Source: Trema orientale (lineage: Eukaryota > Streptophyta > Magnoliopsida > Rosales > Cannabaceae). Taken from it: a stretch of DNA of 64,000 bases. This document shows, piece after piece, positions 43,501 to 57,500 of the stretch. Both the position numbers and the translations under genes were made by a program. The stretch covers positions 2,351,261-2,415,260 of the forward strand of contig JXTC01000003.1 of the NCBI GenBank assembly GCA_002914845.1, read 5' to 3'. The stretch's first letter is position 1. Every line of letters starts with the position of its first letter. A model generated the notes under the pieces. That model had not been told where the DNA came from. It was given only the letters and a program-made list of their open reading frames with translations, and made no database searches.

Positions 43501-46500
43501 TTCGTTCAGCAACCAAATGCTAAACTAACTAACTTGGCTGTGGGGAAATTGCCAATTCCATCCACTCAAGATTGGAGAACCAGCCATTGGCAATCGGAGA
43601 TTGGAGAACCAACCATTGGTAGACGTTTTGCGCAGATCATTTGGTATGTTGGTTGCTTGGGGGAAAACAGACCAAAACTCAAGCAAACTACGTCCTGGAC
43701 ACATTTTGGCCTTTCTTAGAGTACCTTTCGGTCCCCATTATTCCTTTCCATTCAAATAATCTATGTCAAGCACAAATTAGAAATTGCTACTTGATTAATC
43801 ATTTACATACAAACTTATTAGCATGCTCAGATACCTGACCAACAAAAATTTCCAAAGACACGTGTTTCCACAATTTCTAACGACTTCACATAAAGCTTTT
43901 GGAATATGAATTCTTACCAAGCCACCATAGTCATCAAAAAGTGCAGCAGAGAAGGTCCCAATTTCTGCATCAATTATAGTGTCATCTGAACCACTAGGTA
44001 CATCTGCAAGCTTTAAAGCAAATCTTCTTGGAGGCTTTTTAAAACCACTGCGTACAATAAAGGTCCCCAACTCATTACCAACTGTCCATAGACTAAATGT
44101 TCCTGTCGTCTTAGAATTGGATGACTCCCAAAGACTCTCCTCCAAAAATTGATCCCCAGTTACCATATCACTGCGCATGCATCTCAATGTGCTGAACTCA
44201 TTTTGTTTTGGGGTTCCCTTACATGCAATACAACCCAAAGAAACAAAACCAGGAGGAGCTTGAGGTAACCAAAAAGATATACTTTCCATTCCTCTCTGTT
44301 TCTTGATTTGCCCAACAATCTGGAAACCCAGAGGAGCTTTGACAAGCTTTTCATCTTCAGTATCACGAAGAACAATACAACTATTTGGAGGCTCGTACCT
44401 AAGTTCAAAAGGAGTAGATGCAACTTTAATTTTGTTTTAAAATACCAAAGAAAATTATAAGGAAGAGATGAAAATATACAAGCATCTTATACCCTGAGAC
44501 AGCAATATCTCCAAAATACACCGTTCCCTGAGGGACTACTGGACGCCATATTGACAGTTTTTTCCTCGAGTTTGAGCCCTGATTCCACCATATCAACTGA
44601 AAGCTAGCAACAGCTTCAAAACGCCAAGCTGAGTTCGATACTAGTCCTTCTGATTGGAGGTTGCGGCTGTGGCCAGATGGAGAAGCTTGGGCAATCAGAC
44701 TCTGAGATGTTTTTGACGAGCCTTCCAGAGATCCAAATAGAATGTGCCGTAAATCATATGCTCTAACTGTTAAGTTATAAGTAGTGGGATCTGCTGGCAA
44801 GAAAGTCCCAACAGAATTTTCCACTCGCCAGAAGGCCATACTTGGCATGCGTCTGCAAATGTAAAATGGAAATGAAACTCACAAAGATATCTTTACTATA
44901 GTATTCAAAAATCATAACCAAGACCGACAGTTAACAAAGCATGTATCAAGTAAATACAATCCTCAGTTTTATGGGTTCTCAAAGTTTGATGCTCATTACA
45001 CATTTAAGTAGATGAGAAAAACTAGTGTACTACTGACTTATCTCATTTAGAAGCTTTAAACTCAGTAATTTAATACAAGAGTGAGTAAAGCACTCGTTTA
45101 TTGAAGAAGGCTGGCCGTCAGTGGCTTGATATCATGGACCTACATATATCAAACTGTCTAGAACCTAAAATCTAATCCCAACGATTTTTGCCTCAATTAC
45201 TAAGATAAGAATCCTTCCTTACTTGGATAATATCTGCCCAAACTATAATTATTAATGCACTGGCACCTTTTAACAACTAATTTTCAACAATAAATTCGTC
45301 TGAAAAATCAAAATACCACATACAAGTTGGCAGTTTTGATTGCAATGCAGTCCCTCAAGGAAGACGAGCAAACTAATGAAGCTGAGATACAGAAAACAGA
45401 TGACACTGGCGGTTGAGTTCTTCCAGGGGAAACCACACAGCCTAATGCAACATAACCTTTGGGAGCTTCAGGCAACCAAATGGAACAGCTTTCTCCATCA
45501 TGAAAGGCACCATTTGCCAATGAAGCAACATTGTTTATATCCTTATCAGAAATGTTTCCAGAATCTAAAGGCGGCCAGATCAATTTGAAAGAGACTGGTC
45601 TCTTGACTCTTGTATAATTGGAATTCACTACAATAACTCCTTTTGTAGGTGGCTTGTCCCTATTACATGGAGACTAATATGTAAATATTGAAACCATAAA
45701 ATATGGTACCAAGAACTACAGAGAAAACAGTGCTAAAAGTTTACTGACAATGGTGTCAGATAGTCGCCAAGAACTGCAAAACCAGGAGGTGCATGAGGTC
45801 TCCAGAAGGCATATATTTGGTCACTGTAGGGATCTGAAGTGTCAGAACCAAACAATCAGTCAAGCAAGCAAAGGTAGTATTTTCTGCATTCATACAAAGA
45901 TAGAATCTGACAGTGTGCTAAAATACCTTTTATCCTTCCAACTTTGTCAAACTGGAAGCAGACCACGGTCATTTTTTTTCCTGCCATCCTTAAGAATGCC
46001 AAAATGTCCTCTTCAACTGCTAAAAACAGTCTTAAAATACTGAATGAAAAATTCATGAAAATGTCTGAAACAGATACATGTATATTGGTCTTTCCCGAAG
46101 CATTTGAATAGCTTATAGAGGTATCAAAAGGCTCCAGAATTCTGATGCCATTACTCTCCATGGTCAAACCAAGGGCTTTCGCGTTCATCTCAGTAGTATC
46201 CCCCTTCAAAACAAGCCTGTAACAGCATATGCATGTTAAAGGTCATATTTATATTGCTTTATTTTTCGGGTTTTGACTCAAATTTCTACTAGTATTTATA
46301 GGTATTGTATTCTGTAAATGTTAAGCTTTCAAAACATGAAAGCAATGAAGTTATTTATATTTATAATTTCAAGCAGAAACTACGAAACAATAACATGACT
46401 ATCCAAATGTTCAAATCCCAAAAAAAAATTATAAAACAGATCAAAGTTTGACATCATGTTGATCATATATATCCAGGGGAAAAAAAAGAAAAAGAGCCAC

Positions 46501-49500
46501 ATTATATAGAATCATTAGATGCTGAAATAACTAGATAGTGTATGATGTGACTAAATCTTTCAAATTTTAAAAAGTTGCAAAGCGAAAGCTTTAAACAATT
46601 GTGGTTAAGTCTGTTCCAAGACAGAATGATGGAGTGCACTTAGGGTATTTTAAAATGAGAAACTCTAAGGTATTAACTAAAAGAACAACCCTAGAGGCAT
46701 TCACCAATCAATAAAAGAAAATCATCCTCTCTAATATTTTTGGACTACGAATTTTTACCTAGGGGTCACATGGGACTTCAAAGTAACAGCAGCAAAGCGA
46801 ATTTAAAATCATAATTGAAAAAACAGCAGACAGAAGCACCCCAGTACACCCCTTCACCAACACCCCCCTTACAAGTTACAACAACTCAATTTTGTAATTA
46901 ATACATGCATCAATCTGAAGATACATACGTATATTCCAGCCAAGAAATTTAATGTGACATATTGGAAACACCTAGTTGACATAATTTAAATTTCTTTCAA
47001 AGCTCTAACAAATGGTTCTCATCAAATAACGGTTGGTAAAACATTTGTACTAGAAAAAGTTTTTTCTTTAATTTTTTTTATTTATATTTTTATTACAATA
47101 CATACCAAAATAAACTAACATGTAAAAAGAGGCCATGTTTCTGGGGACAGACATAAACATATTTGATATATGTCACACAAGTTAGACTTAAATCTAATGA
47201 TATGGTCCAACCCAGAAATGGATGCCCTACTAAAATAAGGGCACAAAAAACAAATTAGATCAGATAAATATTATCATAATGAAGTACAGTTGTTTATCAC
47301 AATTAACATGCAAAGTTCAGGTATTTGTATATCACTGACCATGAGTGCTATCAGATGATCATCTAGTAATGAATTCAACTGAGGAAAACGATTAGAGGAG
47401 AATTGACCTGCAGAACGCATCCAACTGTGCATGCAAGAGTTGGTTAGAGAGAATCGGTGAATTCCCGACATCTTTTGATGTGTTATAAAAAGTCAACTCT
47501 GGACCAATAGCCTGCAAAGAAGTAACTTGTTACAAGAGACACTCAGCAGCCCAAAATCAAAACACCACTAGAAGAAAACGGAAAGCAAACATGCACTGAG
47601 GTATGAAGACAAAGATTGTATGTGAACTAGATACACAGAAATGAAATGTTAGTCAAACCATCAAGAAGGCAAAGAACATATTTCTGAAGAATGGCTAGAT
47701 GGGATACCAGCTCAGTATGATTTTTAACTGAATTAGTAAACTAGAAATACACACATATGGCTGCAACTAAGGACTTCCTCCTGCTGGATGCTAGAATCAA
47801 GGAAAGAATGAAGCATAGACATTAGAAGAAGAGTGTAAAATTTTGGAATCTAAGCAACTGCAACATCATTTTGAGTTTAAAACATCCTTGTAAACAATAA
47901 CAAGGAAACAGCGGCTGTAACTAAGAAAATCTCCATGACCCTGGATCCCAGATTCAAGTAATAACAAAGCATAGATCTTAAAAAAAAANAAAACAAAAAA
48001 AAAAAAAGAAAAAAACGGAGCACAAAAATTCTGAAATTTATGCAACAGAGAACCTGCAACTCAATTATGAACTCTGTCGATCTCTCAGCAGAAACACTCT
48101 GAGATGGTAAATCAGTGACAGGTCCCCTTGAAGAGTCTTGGATAGAACTTTCATTACCACCCTCCAAATAAACGTGATCATCCTCTGAAGCTGAATAACT
48201 ACTGTTGCTTCCAAGAGAAATACATGAATCTAAATACAGCCCATTCTACACCACAAAAATTTATAGAGTTGAAACAAAATTAATAAAGTGACTTAGCAAT
48301 GAAAAATAGTTCAACAAGGAAAAATGTTGTAGGGAATAATACCTTGATAACAACGTTCTTGAATTGCAACTTTTTCCCACTGCCCACATATATTATAGCC
48401 TCTGTGCTGGGAGCCGTAAGATTGAATCCCTGCCTATCTTTTAAAAATAATATTCCACCACCACCATCATAAGCAAAATGATCATATCTCCCATCATCAA
48501 CTATTAAAGGTCTCTGTGGAGAGAAAGAGGCTTGAGCAGATGGTTGCTTGTAAGTTGACTCACTGAGAATTAATGCATCAATTACTTGAAAAGACTTTGA
48601 GTCTTCTTCATTTGACAATACATTGCCAACCGTTGGAACAAAAAACTCAACAACAGCCAGCAAGAAATCAAGTGCAACAAGCAGCTGTGGCCTTTGGATG
48701 CATAATGAAACAAATGTCGAAAGCTGACTAAACTTTACATCAAGAATAAGCATTGCAAAATCTAGTTTCGCATCATTGTCTCTCGTAATAATCTGATCAT
48801 CCTTGTGCTGTAATTCATTATCACCAGTATAAGACTGTACAGGAGTAGAGCCAATATTCTCAGGCTTTCCTACTGCCAACCTGAATTCTTGTTCAGTTCC
48901 TTCACGATCATCACACACAGTGAAACTCTTTAATGTTGCTGAGAGAAAACCTTCTTCAACTGAATTAGACTTGTAGAGGAGCCATGCACCACTAACCTGT
49001 GTAATAAGAGTGATCAGTTACAAGGTAACAGTATTCTCGATTCACCCAACAAATAGTACTCGTATATTAATACTTGAATCAAAGAAAATGCAGAAGTACT
49101 CCCTTCTAGATTTAACCTAGAGGCTAGGGAGGGGGTGAAACTTGAATCACTAATGACAGAGCTAACGAGTAGAACAACTCAAGAAGAATGGTGCTCTAAG
49201 AAGAATTCACAGAAAGAAATACACCTGGTTAGGATAATAAAGCACATTTTAAACATGGTCAACTTAAGAGTGGATCTTATCCACTTTCATCTTTTATTTC
49301 TGGGATAATATTAAAAAAATAAAAATAAAAAATAAAAAAAATAAAAACTCACCACCTTTAGTGTTTTATCAAAAAAAACCTACATCTTTTCATTTATATC
49401 AAATTAAACATTGAATTTATATTTTACTATCAAATTGAACCGTGCCCCCACACAGTCAAAATTGGAAGTTTAGTTTGTTAAAAAAGACAATTTTACCCTT

Positions 49501-49730
49501 TAAAAATATAAAACATATATTACAAATAATAAATATTGAAACCAATTATTCTTGTCTTTCTTTTTCTTTTAAAAAAATATTTTAATGAAAATAATAATTA
49601 TTAACAATAAAAACTTTTGTCATTCTTTTTCTTTTTAGCATTTAGTTGTTTTGAATAATTTAAACTCATTTTAGTTTCAATATTTATTATTTTCACTTAA
49701 AATGATTTAAAAAAAGAAAGAAAAAATGAG

Positions 49731-49777
<47 letters not shown>

Positions 49778-52700
49778 TTCTAATTGTTTTGAATAATTTA
49801 AACTCTTGAAAAAAAAAAAAGAACAAAATGAGAATTTTTTTTATTTTTTTTCATTCTTGTTTTAAAATTGTTTTTGAATAGTTGAACTCTTATAATTTTT
49901 AGTAATTATTATTTTCACTTAAAATATTTTTTTTTAAAAAAAAGAAAGACAATAATAAATGGTTTCAATATTTATTGGTTTTATGTTTTATGGTTTAAAG
50001 AGTAAAATGATCTTTTCAAACAAACTAAAGTTCCAATTTTGACTAAATGTGTGGGCCCGGTCTTATTTAATAGGAAAATGCAAATTGAAGGTTTAATTTG
50101 ATATAAATGAAAATGTATGAATTTTTTCGATAAGAGACGAAAGGTGGTAGGTTTTCTTTATATTATCCCTTTATTTATTTATTTTATATAAGAAACAAAT
50201 TACTTAACAAAAGACCAAAACAGAAATACATAATATAATAGAAGGAGAATAAGATATCCCAATGACATCAAAACACAAAATACTGGAACAACATCTAACA
50301 CTGCTGAACAAAGTGCTCTTCCAACTAAGAGAAAAGAAAGAAACCCATGCTACGAAAATTGAATTAAGATAGTTGCATAAAGAAAGAAAGACGACTCTTG
50401 CAAAGTAAACAAACAAATAAAGTAATAAAAAAGAACAAAAAGACTTCATGCTACAATAGTTGAATCTTTACTTTAAGAGTCAATATTCCAGGTCAATGAG
50501 TTCCATCAATGCAAGTGATACGTCCATCATAATAGTTTTTCTTTTCTTTCTTACATGTATCATGTGGAACATTGGGTTTTTATATTTAAATCCAGGGAAA
50601 AAAAAGTTGATTATTTATGTCTGATTTGTTTATAATCTTGATCTTCAAGATTCTATTGGTTTAATAAGTAGATACGAAACAGTAAGTCCATTTTGGATTT
50701 GGATATGCATTTGATTTATTTCCAGCATGTATTATGCAGAACACTGGGTATATAATAATCAAGAAAAAAAAAAGTTGATTATTTATATCCGACTTCTTTA
50801 TAATCTTTTAAGATTCTATTGATTTAATAAGTAGACACGAAACAATAAGTCCATTTTGGATTTGGATATGCATTTGATTTATACACCACAAATGAACTAA
50901 AAAAAAAAAATAAAAAAAAAAAAAAAAAAAATTAAAATAAAAAATTTAAAAATAAAAAAAAAAAAAAATATAAAGAAAATAAAAAAAAAAAAAAAAAAAA
51001 GAAAACAAAAAAAAAAGGACAAAAACAAAAAAACAAACGAGCAAACAAGCAAACAAACAAATTTAGAAAGATGACGGACACCAAAAAGATCAAATTTTAT
51101 CAAGAATGAATGCATTTGATAGTGATTTATTGGGAAAAAAAAATACAACATTTAACTGGAAGAGATTCTGAATACCAGATCTTATAGAAATAATCAAGGA
51201 TCCATAAGTTCAATGAAATAAAGGAGGAAAAAAAAAAAAAAAAAAAAGGTTCTAATTCAAATAAACACACACACACACACTACAGAAAATAAAAGTATAC
51301 CTGCACCGTGGCGAGAGGTGCATCTCTTGCCATTGCTGTGTATAACCGCAATTCAACCAAGCCAATCACTACAGAGACTTTTGTCAGAATCCAGACTTGT
51401 CTATTTGAATTTTGAGATTCAAGAACATCTTTATACTGAGGAATGATAGGTTCCGTTTTGTGAGCATCAACAGGAGTCATCGTGTAATCACGATTTAACT
51501 GAGGAATCGCACGTGGAGTCTCAGAGATATTAGACACTGCACACTCAGTAATAATGTGATATTCCCTGTTTGAGAGAGCTGCTTTCAGTTCTCCTATCTA
51601 CGAGAAAAAGTTCAAAAGTAGTCAGAAAAATACATTTTGCATTGTAAAGGAAAAATACATTTTTTGCATTGTAAAAGATTTGATAATTGATATACTCTGA
51701 CTTTTTCTTTCGTGGTGTCAGGTTTTAAGTATGTAGGTAAGGATTGTCATTATAATCAGCTTATTTTGTTCTTTGTTTTGTTTAATATATGTGTCAGGTT
51801 TTAAGTATGTAGGTAAGGATTGTTATTATAATCAGCTTATTTTGTTCTTTGTTTTGTTTAATGTAGTATGCTTTTGTCCTTTATAGTGTAAGGTTGTATA
51901 ATTTTAAGTTTCTGGGTTAGGGTTTTGTTTTTATAAAGAGTTTATGTTGTGAGTTTTTGTTCTTTCTTTGGTGCTGCGTCCGACGAGAAAGGGCCGTTTA
52001 GCTTGTGATACCTCATTTATCACATGAAGTAATGTACGTTGACATAGATTCGCAATTATCTCAAATGAGAATAACGATCACAACGAATGAAACAACAAAA
52101 TGTTTTGCTTCAGAAGTCAGCCAAATGAACATGCAAGTTCAGATGCAGTACCTTGATTTTTATTTCTGTGTTTGGTATTTGATGTAACAGATCTCGAAGC
52201 GACCTCTGAATCACAATGGAGATTCCCTTCACGTCTTGAATAATGCTTTCTCCTAGATCTGCTCCAGTGCCAACATTCAGATGGATGTCCTCAACCTACA
52301 ACCCCAATCAAAGAAGATTAACAGACACATAGACAAACTAAGAAAATGAATACATATAGCAGAAGCAATCAAAATATTAGTTAGTTGAAGCATGCAGGAT
52401 TATACGGAATTTTATGACAGTAAGAAGACGAATTCATTATAATAGATGGTAAGTATATGCCACAATGGAACACTTACGTACTCTTTTGTGCATAATCTGT
52501 AATTCTGTAATTTTTAGTTTAATGTCAGAATCCCACAGGCAACATCAAACAAAGAGGAATCCAAATAATTATAAAGGTCAATTAATTACAATTACAAGAT
52601 TAAATAAGTGCTAATTTGAGTAGGCCTCAACCCCACCACATTTATTTTATTTAGAAGAAGGGCATCTGTGAAATACTTATGCTCCTTTACTAGAACCAAA

Positions 52701-54484
52701 GCTTATAAATGCACAAAGACTAACAAAACATTGACGCACCCCCAGAAAATCTGTTTTGCTTACCTAGCTAAGCCATAAAACCATTGCTACTTTACAACTT
52801 AAAGAAGAAGAAGAAGAGGGGGGGGGGAAAAAAAACAAAAACACGCACAAATTTAAACTCAGCTTTCCACATAATGGGTAACGAGGGTTAAAGGAAAGAC
52901 AGCCTCCTATGAGTCATAAGTATTTAATCCTCCTATGATGTACCGACCATGCAAATAAACTAGCAGATTCAAAATTTTACGATTCATGAACATCAGTCAA
53001 AAAATTGCAGAAGGTATTTGCAAGAAAAGAAAACTCTGAATGAAAAATGAATTATGGAATTTTTAATGTTTTCGTCTTGTAATTTTACTGCCAACCACTA
53101 AGCTTATTTACTTCTCTAATTCAACCACAAATTTCAAAATTGTAGGAAGGTCTATATGAGCACAACTAGAGACAAGACCCAAACTGTCATGTGTCACAAA
53201 CACTTATCGTAGTGAAGCGCTTCCAGATTCCTTTATGTGAAAAAAAAAAAAAAAAAAAAAAGTACACAACCAATTAAACAAACAAACAGACATATGAGTG
53301 TAATTAATCTTACCTGAATTGTTAATACTTCCGAATGCACTGCATTAATTTCACTTTTACTTCCGAAACACCATTCAAAGTTATTTTGAACAGTTATATG
53401 AACAATGTCAAGCTTCAAGTAGCTGTCATTCAGAAATTCAAAAAAAAAATGTCACATCACTGATATGGAAAAGCTATATATGCAGTTACAAGAAAAGGAA
53501 ATTACTAGCAGGATTTATAGTACATTGAGTTTAAATAAACAATATGAACTTACTCAAGGCTGTCAGTTCTTTGGGGCATTAATATTATGGGCTTTCTAAG
53601 AGAAACATCCAACTTCACAGCAGGTGATCCTTCAATTTCACTAGTTGTAAACCACTTCTCTGAATTTGTTAGTTGATCTTTTAGTTTGACCACTCCTTTC
53701 GAATCATTGGGAACAAGACCCATAAAGTAACTAACAACCTACATGGCATTTCAGATACATATGAGGAGTAGAATAAAAATAAGTATGTGAAAACAGAATC
53801 TATTATTACTTTACCTCCTGTATGAAGCGATTCAATTCACAGAATCTATTATTACTTTACCTCCTGTATGAAGCGATTCAAATATACAATGCGTACTTCC
53901 GAAAGCTCTCCAAAGAGGCTATACTCAAAGCCTCTGTAGTCATCATCATCAACACTGAATGAAGTAAAAACCAACTGCATGATAACAAGTGAATGAAAAA
54001 CTGTAATTGGAAAAAACAAAAAGACACCCATGACCCACAACACCTAATTGTATACACAATAAATTGGCCATGTTTCTGTTTAAGTCAAATAGCATGAACA
54101 AGAAGAAAATAAGAAATTAAAGAAGAAGAAGATGATGATGATGACGAGGATGAAACAAGGTCAACATAGAATCACCATGTTAAGGATATGGACAAGGATA
54201 TATTGAGAAAATAAACTAATGGAACTTTTCTACAGCCTTCTGCAGCATTCATATGAAGTTGCACTGCACTTCCAGCCACTGGAGTTTATCAACTAATTTG
54301 ACCAATAAGAATCAGGGAAAGCAACTTTCTAATGATCATGTAACACAATATTTTTCTTGTTTTTTGTATCTAACACAAACACGTTGAATTTTTGCAAGAT
54401 TTATTTATTCGTGCAAACTTGACATTGTTTAGAGAAGTTTGCCTCTCCTTTTGCAAACTTCTATACGGATGTGTGTGTGTGTGC

Positions 54485-54538
<54 letters not shown>

Positions 54539-57500
54539 CTCAACAAATGAACTGCCACCGGGATTTCTCATATCACAGGCCCAAAAATACATATGATCTT
54601 CTGGAAGACTGTCATCACTAATTCTCAGATTTCCTAGGGATGCCTTGATACTAAAAGATGACGGGAACACCTTAAAAGGAATAAAAATAAACAAAATTTC
54701 CGTAAGAATTATCAGAATAGATCTATACCAAAGAAACTGTAAATAAAATGTTGGAATTATAAGAGAGTAAAGATAAATGAACCTTAATATCCGTGAGCAA
54801 ATTATCTTGTGAAAGACTTGCAAGCTTGGTTTCATCTTCATTCAACAATAAAATCTGAGCACGCTTCATATTCAGTGTAATATTAAATACAATTCTAGAC
54901 TTCCCCTTTCCTAGCAAACCTTTAACAACAGCCTCCTGGGTAGTTGTTGACAGTTGATCGTCAATCACATCATCTCTAGGGATACCATGTTTCGCAACTG
55001 CTCCAGAGGAATTGTCACTGAAAGATTCAAGGCCGCCATCCTCGATGTTAATGGCATTAACAAATTCCATAATGGCAAGAATTGTGGGTCTACGGCAGAA
55101 AAATGACAAGGTAGCTAGGGTGATAGTAACCTGAAATAACACTTTTTGAATAAGTATTTAAATAACCATGTATTAAACTATAGTCAGAACTTAATAATAA
55201 GAAGCACAACAACCTTCTTATCTACGTTATTATATGTACGAGAATTTTGGTCAGAGATGACTAATTGAGCTGTCACAAAACTATCCATTATATCACTGTG
55301 CTGAACTTCCTCAGTTGTTTGAAGGACACCTTGAGGGAGTAGACCAGGAATATGGGTAAAACTAGGGAGCTTATATGACAGACTATCAGATTTGAGCAAC
55401 TTTTGGCTACTCAGATTCCCTGAGAGGGTTCGTGGTGACTTCATTGGATAATCCACAGAATCAGCCAAATTCTCTGGTGCTTCATAGAACTTATCATCTC
55501 CTTCACTTGTCTCTATGTCACTGTTGTCAACACTTTGATTCCTCTCATCATCAAAGGTTAAATATGCATCTGCACTCCCAATAAAAGATCTAGCAAGATA
55601 ACACCGTTGAGACACATTGCTACAGGAAACCAAATCTTCAATGTCCAAAGATTTCAAGACTGTGCCAATAAACATATCATTCGCTCTTATGGAGACCTCA
55701 ACCTATTATCCAAAAAAGAAAACCCTTCAAGAGTGAGAAAAATAAAAACTACATGGAACAGAAAAAATAAAAAATAAATAAATAAATAAATCAACAGCAT
55801 GTCACCTGACCACCAATAGCTCGAAATTCAAACAAGCGGATCTCTTCTGTTAGGAGCACTTTAAAGAAATTGTGGTCATGCTAGAAAAGAGCAATACATC
55901 TATCAGATTTGTCCATTGCAAGGCAACTTATATCTGTATAAGTTTAAAGTTACCTGATAACTATAACTGAAGCCAACCTTCAACTCATCAAGAACACCAG
56001 TGATAAATATTTTCTCCATCTCGAGTGGACCAACTGCTTCATTATTGTCATCAAGCTCGATTTCTGAATCGTCAGAATCTGATGAAGTTTCAGACAGACT
56101 AGTTATAGGAGCAGAACCCTGCATAAAAATCTTTGTAAGAGCTTTCTTATTCATTTTCCTTATAGTACAACGAAGTTGGGCCCAATTATAGTTTTTTATG
56201 AGATTACCATCACATGGTTCCTCATCAAAACAGATTTCATTCACATAACAATATACATTTCTTAACTTTAGTTGTTTTTCAAGTGGCTTCAGCATAATTT
56301 TCTGTACCATAGTTCAAAATATAAAATCTTTAGGCCAAAGAACTAATCAACACTTTTCAAATTTCTCCTTGCTCCTCCTCTTTCTTTTGTTCTTTTCTTC
56401 TTCTTCTTTTTCTTTTTTTTTTTCCTTCTTCTCTAACTTGACCTCCAGTTAAATCCTCCAATTTTTGGGGCATGAAACTCTAGTAAAATGCTAGGTAGGT
56501 AATTATAGTACTAACCATATTAGTTGTGAAATAAGATCTAGTCGCTGAGGAACTTCTCTGTCATTCAAGTTCCTCCAGAAATCAAAATTCCAGCTATTAG
56601 AGTCACTTGGGTCTGGTCTGGACCTGGACTTTCATAAAACTCTGAAATAAATCTTCCCTTGTAAGAGGACAGTCTGTATAAAGAAGGAAAAACTGCTGCA
56701 AAGGAGTCCCCTCCGACCCAACTATCTTCCCAAAATCTGATCCTTGTGCCCCTTCCTAATTTAAAGGCCACATGCTGAAAAAACTTTTCGTAGAGAAAAG
56801 AAATGGCTTTCCAAGGACTTCTAAGAGTCACTCTACTCGCCACTGCAACATCTCAGTTGTTTGGATTTTAGCCCATACTTGCTCTTAATGACTTCATACC
56901 ATAAAGAATTCGTTTCATTAGGAAACCTCCATAGCCACTTCTAATGAAGTGCTTTATTTCTATCACAAACTTTACCAATACCCAGCCCACCTTGCGTCTT
57001 TGAACAACAAACCACATCCCAGGCCACCAAATGTTCTCCACCTAAATGATCACTACCTTCCCAAAAGAAATCTTGTATTAATTTCTCCAATACCTCGACC
57101 ACCCTACAAGAGGCTTTAAATAAAGACAAGTAATATATTGGGATGGACGACAACACGGATTGAATAAGTGTGAGTCTACCACCCCTTGAAAGGAAAGCTT
57201 TCTTCCACCCGTCTAATTTTTTCGCTACTTTAGCTATCACAGGCTCCCAAAAATCAACCTTCCCTGGATTACCCCCTAACGGCATTCCCAAATACTTTAT
57301 TGGCCAGCTTCCAACTTCACAACCTGAATTAACCGCCATAAAATGTAAGTAATCCTCATCCACGTTAATACCCAACAACGTACTTTTTGCCATATTAACT
57401 CGCAGACCAGAAATTGAGCAAATGACTTCCAACATCTTTAGGAGATTAGTGAACTTATCCCTATCCGCCTCTAAAAAAAGAAAAAGGTATCATCTGCAAA

